From assembly GCF_000151665.1 (NCBI RefSeq), contig NW_013171849.1:734480-798479 (forward strand): a stretch of DNA of 64,000 nt. The letters are read 5' to 3'. Positions within the stretch are counted from its first letter, which is position 1. Each line of letters begins with the position of its first letter. A program made the position numbers and the translations under genes. Below the pieces are notes generated by a model. It was not told the origin of the DNA and did not search any database. It saw only the letters and a list, made by a program, of their open reading frames with translations. Shown here one piece after another: positions 47,200 through 56,702 of this stretch. The stretch is from Blastocystis hominis. Taxonomy: Eukaryota > Sar > Bigyra > Opalinata > Blastocystidae.

Positions 47200-47340
47200 T
47201 TGATTCATTCATTGATTCATTGATTCATTCTTTGATTCATTGATTCATTCACTCATGTATCGAACAAACACTTGAATTCGGTTTTATTATTCTTGCATCT
47301 TCTCTTTCTTTTCATTCATTCACTCATTCACTCATTCAAA
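47200..47340. repeat. ATTC/ATTG tetranucleotide-type repeat between convergent genes
   Basis: TTGATTCATTCATTGATTCAT-like units between the ends of the AT-hook gene and transportin. Similar repeats occur at 2935-2985, 48380-48530, 53609-53685 and 57130-57220. Confidence 0.85.
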
Positions 47341-50300
47341 GCCAAAGTTGGTCAGCAAAATCTGCCGGAAGCGTAGATCAACGTTTTGTTCATAGTACGC
47401 TCTCCACTCGCTTCCCATGCATTCCTTCATCGCGTTCAGCACGTTCAGCAGCATTTGTCCCAGCGACAAGTCCGAGATCGGGCCCCACGACGCCACCATC
47501 ATCGCGAACTGCGGGAATCCGCTCGGGAACACCGACGGCTCGCGGTTCAGCAGCTGGCACAGTCCGCGCGCCGCTTGCTGCTTCTCCAGATTGTCGGCCA
47601 GCTTGCCCACGTTGAGACACAGCGCGCCAAAATAGTCCTTCACGAAGGCTGCGCTCGCAGGAGCGAACAAACAGAAGCGACACACAGTGGTCGTGGAGTT
47701 ATCGCGAATGCCCGGAGGCATGCGCGGCTGGGAGAGCATGGAAATGAGCATGGGCAGCACGGCCTCGGCGTAGACGCCAATTTCCTCGCCGTCTTGGACC
47801 AGCATTTCGCCGAGGGACCAAATGGCGTTGTTGCAGACCCGCGGGTATTCGATGTCCATGTACTTGACGCAGAGCATCACGAACTGCTTCACGTGCGGAC
47901 GGATGGAGGGGAAGCAATGCTGAGCGAGGTCTCCGAGGATGGAGAACGCGCTCTGGCGCACGGTGTCGTCGCTGTCCTCCATGAAACTCATCGTCATCGT
48001 GATTAAATTGCTCTTCTCCACGAGGGGCATCGCTTGCTCGCGCATGCTTCCGATCACGCTGCTGATCACGTCGAGGGAACTCGAGATGAACAGCTTGTCG
48101 GGGAGCGATTCCTGCGAGTGAGAAGGGGAAAACGGGGATACGTCGGCCGATTGGGACACGTAGGCCATGTTGACCCGATCGATGATTCGCACGCAGCGCA
48201 TGAAAACGCTCTCGCCCATGGAGCTGAATCCAGGACCCATCGCCTAGAAAGCGTGAGCAAATGAAGAGAATAGGAGTGAGTCAAAGCATCAGAACAATCA
48301 ATCAAGCAAGCAAGCAAACAAGCCGAATGGAAGGTTCAATCGATTCAATGGAAGGAAAAGTTTGGTGATTCAATTGAATGATTCATTCAATTGATTCATT
48401 CATTCAATTCATCCAAATTCAATTCAATTCACTTATTTCATTCATTCAATTCATTCAATTCATTCAATTCATTCAATTCAATTCATTCAATTCATTCAAT
48501 TCATTCAATTCATCCATTCAATTCACTCTCCACATACACTAATCAAGTAATACAGCGTTTCCAACACCGCCAGCATTCCCTCATCCAAATCATCCAGCAA
48601 TTTCCACTTCGCAATAATCGGCGGCAGCAGCATACTCGCGTACTGATTAATATCCACCACCGGACTGTCCACCAACACAATGCACACATCGCTAATCAGC
48701 GACAGCAGCGCTCTCTGATTCCACTCGCAATAAAACTCAAAGCATCGACACGCGTTCTGCAGAATCGCATCGAAATACTCCGCGCCCAGCTTCCCTTCTC
48801 CATTCGTCACAATCGACGAGAAAAACACCACAGCCGCCAGCTGCACCTTCCGATTCTCCTGGTTCATTCCTTTCAGCATCAAATCCACCAGCGAATTGAT
48901 CTCCTCCGCGCTCAGCGACTCCAGCAGCCACTCCATGTACTGGCAAAGCGACCACGACGCGATCGAGAACAGCAGCGGATTCGCCGTGCTCTGCAGAATG
49001 CGCAGCAGATACGCGTAGATCGCCGGCATCTGCTCGTTCATGAAGAACGAACACCCGCTCGAAATGGCGCCCAGCGCGAAGATCGTGCACTCCTGCACCA
49101 GCCAATCGCTGCTCTCCATTCCCTGCTATGCCTCACGCCGCGTTTTCTCCCTCACCGACAGCACCGGCGCGATGATCTCCAGCACGTCCGCGTTGTACGC
49201 ATTGCTCAGACAGTCCAGCGCCCACGCAGAGGCTTTCCGGAGCGTCCACATGCCTTGATCTTCGTCCAGCGCCAAGCTTCTTCGCTTCATTTTCTCTCTC
49301 GAAAATTCTACTTGTCTTCCTTCTCTTGCCGGCACACGAACGGACGCACGCCGTCCGCGTCGCACGCAACCGACGCGTCCACGTTCAGCAAATCCAGTTC
49401 TTCTTCGCTGTACCGCATATTCTACCCCCCATTCCCCGCCACAAACAACCCTCACCAGCACCAGCATCGGAATTAACCGCGGCAAATACCCGCTCAGACG
49501 CTGCAGCACGTCGTCCTGCTCCTGCAGCGTCGCGAAGGTGCTCCAGAACTCTACGGTTCACCGCGGTTTGGAGCGCTACCGGTCGCCTGGGTGGCCACAA
49601 AATGATTTGGGTGCTGGGACATCTGCAGCATGAACTCGAAAACCCCGTCCAGCGAGGGCAGAAGCGCGTCCACGCGCAGCGAGAGGATCGACACCAGCGA
49701 GTTGCAGATCAGAGCGAGCGTTTCGTCGTTGGTGCGCGTGAGAAGCCACGATAAAGCCTGGGTTTGAGGGAAATAACCGCGGGATACTTGGAGATAGGCG
49801 TCCATGTTGACGAGAAGGGCGTTGGGCATCGCGTCGATCGAGTTTCGCATGCAGCTCACGTTGTGATACACGACCTCCTGGCTGGGGTGTTGGAAAAACG
49901 AAATGAAAAGAGGGATCAAATCATTAAGAGGGTAATTCACCTCCGCGGAGTCCAGCTCGTAAATATTGTCTTCTGTGATCTTGCTGAGACAGCTGAGTGC
50001 CGTTACAATGCACTCCGTGTTCTCGCTCTTCAGCATTTTCATCAAGGTAGGTAGGAGATCAGGCCATGCCTTCAAACTGCCCACAGTCACCAACTGCGTG
50101 GCGATGACGCCAGCAGCATTACGAATTGGCTGAATGGGATCGAGTAATGCTTGAAGAACGCAAGAACGAATGTACGCTTTGTCTTCTTCAGAACTTTGAT
50201 AGTAGCAACCCTTCAAACTCGATTTTAACGTGAATCCGGCAATGATGCGGACATTGGTGTCCATTTTCACCTTATCTCCAAATGTATATATAAAGCAAAT

Positions 50301-50471
50301 GTATCGCAAAAAAGCGGGGTTCTGTTTGGCCTCCTCTAGTTGCTACACATCACACAAACCAAGGAATTGCACATTGTAAGTGTTGTGAACCATCTCGCTG
50401 TTCGTTCGGTTACTCAAGCAGAGAATATTGGCCAGATTCTGCAATGACTCGAGTTCGGGAGTCCAGTCCAT
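47332..50471 (-). CDS. TNPO1: transportin-1-like importin beta-2
   Basis: HEAT-repeat nuclear import receptor for PY-NLS cargo. ATG 50471 MDWTPELESLQNLANILCLS aligns with the TNPO1 start, followed by QLEEAKQNPAFLRYICFI, LKAWPDLLPTLMKMLKSENT, LPSLDGVFEFMLQMSQ, WASAWTLR-type junctions, ESSDWLVQECTIFALGAISS, ISMLSQPRMPPGIRDNSTTT and the C-terminal ASWGPISDLSLGQML. About 850 residues. Most introns are near 30 nt (49126-49155, 49551-49579, 49758-49787), but one of 294 nt (48244-48537) is filled with ATTCA repeats. The acidic H8 loop region appears shortened. Expected to cycle through nuclear pores under Ran control. Confidence 0.93.
48244..48537 (-). repeat. long transportin intron with ATTCA-type repeat
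   Basis: GTATGTGG...TTCTAG. Removing it joins LYYLIS to AMGPGFSSM in phase, matching transportin across the junction. About ten times the usual intron length; most of the extra is (ATTCA)n/(ATTC)n. Confidence 0.85.
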
Positions 50472-50606
50472 CAGGTGAAAAAGGTGAACTCTAGGTTGTT
50501 ATTTCCAACGCGTAAAGCCATACAAAACAAAAAGCTTATATGTGGCTGTTGTGGGGCGTTTCATCCAACATTCGCTTTTTTTCAGTAAACAAACAGAAAT
50601 TGCAGA

Positions 50607-51464
50607 TTAAAACAGAGCAACAAGTACAATTCCAACAATAAACAGCAGTAATGCCAGAGCCATCATCCGAAGTAGGTAAAAAATGGAACACCACGAAGAA
50701 TAGGTCATCTCGCCAATCTTTTTGTTCTCTTTATTCACAGAAGTGATATTCCGCTCCTGCAAGTCTTGCATCTCGTCAATTTTCTGATTACTCAGAACCA
50801 CGCGCTGGTGCAATTCGTCTGCACATCACTCAACAAAACCCATTCTTACTCCCCATATTATAGAGTTGAGACGTGCTATTGTTGATTTCTTCCAGGATTG
50901 CATCATGGATGGCTTGATCTGCATCCGTTGAATGCTTTTCATTGATTGCATCCAATTTGAGCAATCTGCGCATCTCACTTAGCGTCAGCGACTCGAATTC
51001 ATCTTTCTGCTTTCTCTACAGTGGACCGCCATCAATATAAAATACAGCAGGAGACGCTTCTTGCGGTGGAGGTGGAGATTGCTCCATAACTTGTTTTTCT
51101 TCGGTGGAATCTTTCTCTTTCTTTACAGGCTCCTACATTTTATAGCAACAATTCGCTCCGACCGATTGGAATTGCTCAACTTTTGCTTTGATCTCATTTA
51201 AGGATTGTGACACAGAACTGATTTGCGTTTCCGTTAAGTTTCCCGGACTTTCGCGTACACAAGAGGAAAACTCCTCATAGATCTGTCTTAGGGGGATTCA
51301 ACTCTTAATACAGCCTACTCAAGTCTCTTCATATACGCTTTCAATGTTATATACTCTTCGCTTGTTTTCTCCACATTCTTGCTCAAACACGTATTCAAAA
51401 GGTCTTGGCAGTGTGGCAACAGCCGTCTGTACTGGATAATGCAATCCCGAATTGTGCCCTCCAT
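50607..51464 (-). CDS. SNARE-like tail-anchored protein (USE1/SEC20-like)
   Basis: Membrane-fusion protein assembled from about five short exons. ATG 51464 gives MEGTIRDCIIQYRRLLPHC, a helical N-terminal domain (QISSVSQSLNEIKAKVEQF), a Pro-rich linker, RKQKDEFESLTLSEMRRLLK, AILEEINNSTSQLYN, then a SNARE-like helix QRVVLSNQKIDEMQDLQERN and a C-terminal anchor RMMALALLLFIVGIVLVALF. Domain order and tail anchor fit ER/Golgi SNAREs such as USE1 or SEC20; the zero-layer residue cannot be fixed by eye. TAA is followed by a TGTTTGTT motif near 50588. Confidence 0.65.
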
Positions 51465-51519
51465 GAATGAATGAATCAATTGATGGATTGAACAAACACT
51501 TCAAAGAAATCGATTTCAA

Positions 51520-52126
51520 TTAAGCCGTGAGAATGCAGGCACCTCCAGCAGCCTTGATCTTCTTCTCAGCAATGCTGCTGACGAACTTGGCCTTCACCAC
51601 AATCGGTCTTTCAATGCGACCTCTGCCGAGGAGCTTGAACACTCCGTGAGCCTTCAGATCAATCACAGGAGCCTTGGTGGTGTCCTTCATGGCCTGCTGC
51701 TGAGCCTCTTCGGGGAGCAGATGCCACAGCTCGTCCACATTGATAGTAGGGCAGTATTCGGTGTTACGCTTCAAGTGGAAGTGTCTCATACCGACCTTTC
51801 CGAAGTATCCAGGGTGGCTAGACGAGTAAACCACGAAATCGACAAACACTTACAACTTATCGAAAAGGATACGCAGATGGTGAAGACCTCCGGCCTTACC
51901 ACGTCCAGAAGGATGGCAACGATGCTTTCCTAAAGATGAAGAAACACGGAAAAGGGGCTACCAATACGTCCGTGTCCGGCACTAACATGACCTCTGGCCT
52001 TTCTATTCTTGCTGAATCTACTAGGCTACAACCAAATAAGAATCCTGTCCAAACCACAAATCAGCTTCACAGGTCCCATTAGTATTCCACTCACAGGACA
52101 CTACATTGAATCACTCTCCCTACCAT
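51520..52126 (-). CDS. RPL27A: 60S ribosomal protein L27a (uL15)
   Basis: Large-subunit protein. An intron of 98 nt (52026-52123) lies directly after the ATG; then [19 protein letters not shown], a 32-nt intron, [20 protein letters not shown], a 39-nt intron, and [31 protein letters not shown], ending [13 protein letters not shown] with TAA at 51520-51522. Near-complete identity to the uL15 consensus. An intron immediately after the initiator codon is common in ribosomal protein genes. A TGTTTGTT motif is at 51491-51498. Confidence 0.95.
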
Positions 52127-52309
52127 TGTTTTGAAGCAATGAAATCGATTATTCTGCTTTTCACAAATGGTGATGTCATAATCGCGGTTTTCTGGTACTC
52201 TTTCGTAGGATATGCTTTTTGCAAGATGAATATCTTAACCATGAGTACACATCATTTCACGACTCTCCAAAACAAAAGCGGCTCTTTTCATAATTTGTAA
52301 GGTGCATCA

Positions 52310-53608
52310 ATGGCTGTATGATTTTTGAAGCGGTGTAATTTGTAGGAGGCGTTTTGTAAATGGGATGATGAAAATACAGGGTTGAATCCCTTTCTTACTC
52401 AGAACGTAAGCGGCAAGGGAATTGGTAATTTCCTTGTGAAATACGTATTGGGAACAGTGCTATTCTGTGTTCGACTTCCCTTTTTCTTGATTCTTGCAAT
52501 TCTGTTTGTTTTATTAGACCTTCTTGGTCACCTGGTGCTGTAGATGTGCTCCTGTAAGTATTAGATTGTGGGAAATGTTTTCAAACGTTTGTATTGGTCG
52601 TGCGTGATTTCTCCGATAAGTCGTCTGCTCTTATTCTTTATGGGCGTGTGGTCGATCGATGTATCCTATGCGGAGGCACAAAAACTGCGCATTCGGTGAT
52701 TTCCCTCCTACTTTTGTTTATTACTAGTACTCAAGTGGATCGTTTTTCTGTCTCTTTGCGCGACATCCAGTCGAGTGACGTGATTATCAGCAACTGCGTT
52801 GGGTATGTTCAAATTCTGATCTACTCCGCCATGTTCTTTTCTTTTTTTCTAATGTTCATTTCCAGTATTTCCAACGAGTTCGGCTTCGTTAATTCCAATG
52901 GTGACATCATCGAGTGCGGCCTTCTGACCGCCCTTCGATACTGTCTGCGTCCTTCCCCTCTTTTCTCCCAAAACCGCGGGAATCCACTCCAGTCCAAGTC
53001 ACGTGCTCGTCCCCTCATCCTCTTCGCGGAGAGTTTTCCCACCAATAACCGCGCCGTACTGGGTTTCGCGGGTCTTTCGTCCGCCACGTACGCCTCGTTC
53101 CCCGCGGTTCACCTCTTCGCGCTTCGGTTCACTTTCGTATTCCGCAGTGACGTGTAGATTCGGTCCGTCGCGCGTGGCGGGATCGTACCTGGTGGGCGGG
53201 GCGGCGAAGCACTGCGCGGGGCTGCTGAGCCAGGCGCGGCTGCGCGTGGCGCTGCAGTGGGTGCACAGCGAGGATCTGAAGCTGCTGAGCGCGCCGGAGA
53301 AGCCGAAAGCGAAGACGGGACTGGGAGCGGGAGCGGGATGGACGGTGGCGCGGTTGAGCAGCCGGACGGAGATGGGAAGAGAGAAGGAGAGGAAGGAGAA
53401 GGAGGAGAAGGAAAAGAAGGAGGAGGAGGAGAGAGAGAGAAGTGAGGAGGAGAGGGAGAGAGAAGGACGGTTCTTCTATGAAGAGAAGTTCCCGGAACTG
53501 ATCGCGATGATGCTGCAGACGAAGGTGGTGAAAATGGGGCAGAAGCAGGGATTTGAGTTCATTGAGTACTTCAACGAACGAGGCCATCGAAAGGTCAAAA
53601 CGAACTAA
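52310..53608 (+). CDS. PlsC-type acyltransferase-like protein lacking the HX4D motif
   Basis: ATG 52310, MA, a 30-nt intron, then EAFCKWDDENTGLNPFLTQN and a hydrophobic hairpin (GTVLFCVRLPFFLILAILFV). Downstream exons give DVIISNCVGYVQILIYS where active enzymes have NHxxYxD, then LILFAESFPTNNRAVLGF resembling the FPEGT block. His is replaced by Cys and Asp by Gln, so normal acyl transfer is unlikely. The C-terminal part has a Glu/Lys/Arg-rich stretch and FFYEEKFPELIAMMLQTKVV. TAA 53606-53608. It resembles LPC/LPE acyltransferase relatives such as yeast Loa1; function uncertain. Confidence 0.65.
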
Positions 53609-53690
53609 GTGAATGAATGAATGAATGAATGAATGAATGAATCATTGATCGATCGATTGAATGATTGAATGAATGAATGAATCGCGGATC
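53609..53690. repeat. (GAAT)n tetranucleotide repeat
   Basis: GAATGAATGAAT runs immediately after the acyltransferase-like stop, partly interrupted by GATCGATC. Confidence 0.9.
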
Positions 53691-53770
53691 GATGGATGAA
53701 CTGGGTCTATTTTGTCTCTTCTGTTTGAGCCCAACAAACACGCCAATCTTCTTCACCCAATGTACGGCTA

Positions 53771-54354
53771 TTAACTATGAGGCTTCTCCTTCTTCTGGCG
53801 GAACAGAGCGAGCAAGGAGGTCTTCGACACGCACACCACCTTGAAACGCACTCCGGGAATATCTCCCACGGCGTGTCCAGAACGACCGAATCCAGCAATC
53901 AGCACCTCGTCGTTCTCATCCACGTAGTTCAAGCAACCATCGCGAGGAACGAAAGCGGTGATCTTCTTGCCGTTCTTGATCAGCTGCACACGCACGCACT
54001 TACGAATGGCAGAGTTGGGCTGCTTAGCCTCCACTCCCCTAGCCATCATCTCAAGCCATAAAACACGTACACCTTCTCGAGGACAATTCCCTTGGCCATG
54101 GTGGCTCCTCCGAGCACGTTGGCCTTGATGGAAGAGATGTTGTGTCCCTTCTTGTACTTCTACACCGTCAGACGCGATTTCCAGAAAACTACCTTATCGG
54201 CCCAGCGCTCCTGGCGACGGACAACACGCAACTTGCGAGCAGCACGAATACCACAAGGTTTTCTAAAAACGCACAGTTAGTCCGCGAATCCTTATTCGAC
54301 TCCGAAAATCATCCCAATTGACAAATTCGCCCATTCTACGTACCCTTTACCCAT
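53771..54354 (-). CDS. RPS23: 40S ribosomal protein S23 (uS12)
   Basis: Decoding-centre protein. MGKG, an intron of about 83 nt, [20 protein letters not shown], a 33-nt intron, [20 protein letters not shown], a 34-nt intron, then [60 protein letters not shown] and a C-terminal [17 protein letters not shown] at 53771-53773. The PNSAIRK loop that monitors codon pairing is intact. As in RPL27A, the first intron is much longer than the genome norm. Confidence 0.95.
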
Positions 54355-54573
54355 ATTGATATCTTAAATCGGTTGGAAGAAGACTATATTCCGTCCCATT
54401 CAAGATGGGAGTTTCATCCATCGACCTCCTGGGTCGAGCCATCATACAGCATTTAAATACAGATATTACCCATCCCCTCATCCTAATTTTCCTTATTTTT
54501 TCTACTAATAACTGACCTTATTTTCAGTATATTTCAGTGTTTGGAGTAATAGAAGTTGAAGAAGAACCGTCTC

Positions 54574-56141
54574 ATGCTAAACAAATGTACTGTGATGTTG
54601 TCAGTTGTCCTATTTGTGCTGTTATTTGGACTATGCTTTTTCCTAAAGGTCTACGATACTACAGCGCGAGTAGACGACGACCTCAATTCGTTGATCACCC
54701 TTCCTAACATTGTTGCGGTCCCAGCAGAAACTCACATCAAACGTATTGATTTTTTGTATTGTTTATTATGTCTAGGTGGTAGATGAGGAATGTTTGGTAA
54801 TATCTAGCTCCCAGTATGCGCCAGGAACTCGATGATAACAGGACCCCCTTCGAAAAATCCTCTCAGAACCCGTTGTTTTCATTTTGCAAATCGATCGCTG
54901 TAAACAACACGGTGATGACATCATTTACGGATTTCGGCTATCTGAATATTTTTTACACGTTTTACAGACTCAGTCATCTCGAACAATATCCAAACTTCTT
55001 TGTGACTGTAATCGATCACAAATCCTATGAAGTGCGCATTTTCCTTTCTTTCTCGAGTGTGTAGGATGTTAAAAAGCGCGGAATTCCAGTTTTTTACTAC
55101 CGACCAGTGGGAGTGGACGATGAGATGATGAGCAAGGGATCGATAATCATGTCGAAAGACTTCCAAAAGAAAGTGGTAAACAAACTCGATTTTATCCGAC
55201 TTGTTCTTTCGCTTGGCTTTGTCACACTTTACATGGATTGCGATCTGATCCTCTTCCAGAACCCTTGGCCCATTCTTTCCACCTTTTCTTCCAGAGATTA
55301 CGATTTGGTTACACAGCGAGACGAATCTTTAAATAGCGGGTTCATGCTTCTCTTTCCCACAACCCAAACGAGACTTCTTCTAAGCTGCGCCACTTTACAT
55401 ATGAAACAGGCAAACGAACTTGATCAGGAATCGATTCTCTTTTGCTTACCTCGATTGAGTGGTTTGCGGCTACATTTGCTGCCATTAGAGCAATTTAGCA
55501 GTGGACGCTATTTTGCAGAGAGTCATCAATTCTATTGGGATGCTATTGGTACAAATCAATATATGATGCATAATAATTGGATTATTGGAACGAACAACAA
55601 ATTGTATCGATGGAGGGAAATGAGACTGTACACCGAAGACAGCGACGAGTACTACTCGTCTCCAACGCGGAACTATCTGATCGTGGACGCTCCCTTAGAG
55701 AGAAGAAATCGAGTCGAGTTCTTGATGCAAGCGGCAGTCCTGAGCCGCGTGCTTCAGCGCGTTTTTTTAGTTCCAACCTTTTCCTGTCCCCCCGAATTTA
55801 AAGTGGAGCAGTGTAATCTATGCAGAAACGATAAATTGTGCTTCGAGAAGTTCCAGAAGATAATAGGCGCAGATTTTCGAACATTCGTTGAGTCTCTGCG
55901 ATTTGCTCACGTCTAGGAGTTCAGAAGCAACCCGCTTACTCCGCTCGATGTTCGGCAAGCCATAGAGAATGGGACAGTGTTTCATATCGTGAATACTCCT
56001 GACGGAGAACCGAATTCCATCGTGTTATCTTCTCGCTACTCACAGCGCGCGATTTTGCTTGCCTTTGCAGACTACTCGTCAATTCGTGTTCTAAAGCTTG
56101 ACAATCTTCCCCCCAAGTTTCCCAAGAAAATGATTATGTGA
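54574..56141 (+). CDS. nucleotide-diphospho-sugar (GT77-like) glycosyltransferase
   Basis: Type II Golgi membrane protein: MLNKCTVMLSVVLFVLLFGL is an anchor near the N-terminus. The lumenal domain shows SFTDFGYLNIFYTFYRLSHL, FFVTVIDHKSYE, KLDFIRLVLSLGFVTLYMDC with DCD (metal-binding DxD), LFQNPWP, RDESLNSGFMLLFPTTQTR and DQESILFCLPRL, the order found in GT77 arabinosyl/xylosyl-type transferases. A 30-nt intron near 55885-55914 leads to the last exon ending FPKKMIM, TGA at 56139-56141. Acceptor and donor cannot be inferred. It converges on RidA with overlapping 3' regions. Confidence 0.82.
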
Positions 56142-56151
56142 ATTGTTTGAT

Positions 56152-56159
56152 AACAAACA
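56152..56159 (-). terminator. TGTTTGTT motif of RidA (stop-creating)
   Basis: T56164, codon position 1, is 4 nt upstream on the minus strand; the tail completes TAA. Confidence 0.75.
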
Positions 56160-56163
56160 GGAA

Positions 56164-56548
56164 ATGGTCTGTAAGCAATAGCCTCGATCTCAACACCCAC
56201 ATCCTTAGGAAGACGAGCTACCTCAACGCAGGAACGAGCGGGGAACGGAGCATTGAACTCTTCAAAGAACTTCTGGTAGATGGCGTTCACCTTTCCAAAG
56301 TCGTTCATATCCTTAACGAAGACCGTGGTCTTAACAATATCACGGACTTCATATCCGGCAGCCTCCACGACAGCCTTGACATTCATCAGACTCTGGCGGG
56401 CCTGAACTTCAATATTATCGGAGAAGGTTCCAGTCACAGGGTCAACGGGGATCTGACCCGAGGTAATCACCAGATTGCCGAGCTTGAGACCCTGAGAATA
56501 AGGTCCAATAGCAGCGGGCGCTTTATCAGTCTTAAGAATAGTGCTCAT
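56164..56548 (-). CDS. RIDA: RidA/YjgF/UK114 enamine-imine deaminase
   Basis: Removes reactive 2-aminoacrylate-type intermediates. Intronless, about 128 residues: MSTILKTDKAPAAIGPYSQG, LVITSGQIPVDPVTG, QARQSLMNVKAVVEAAGYEV, DIVKTTVFVKDMNDF and FPARSCVEVARLPKDVGVEI with the catalytic Arg, ending EAIAYRP. The stop is made by polyadenylation after T56164. Full-length family match; bacterial-like and intron-free. Confidence 0.95.
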
Positions 56549-56645
56549 TATAGATCGTATCGAAAAAAGTATGATATTCGAAAAGGGGGAACTGGGGAAA
56601 TGGAAAGTGGTTTCATGATTACGAAGGTATTTGACAAACATCCTC

Positions 56646-56702
56646 ATTTTGTACTCATTTTATACTCATTTTGTACTCATTTTATACTCATTTTGTACTC
56701 AC
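56646..56702. repeat. 11-bp tandem repeat TACTCATTTT(G/A)
   Basis: Five near-identical copies downstream of RidA's start and overlapping the end of the PPR gene; alternate units differ at one or two positions. Confidence 0.85.

Noticed and set aside
48391-49476. 361-codon plus-strand frame over transportin
   Set aside because: It begins within the ATTCA repeat intron and continues antisense to well-supported transportin exons.
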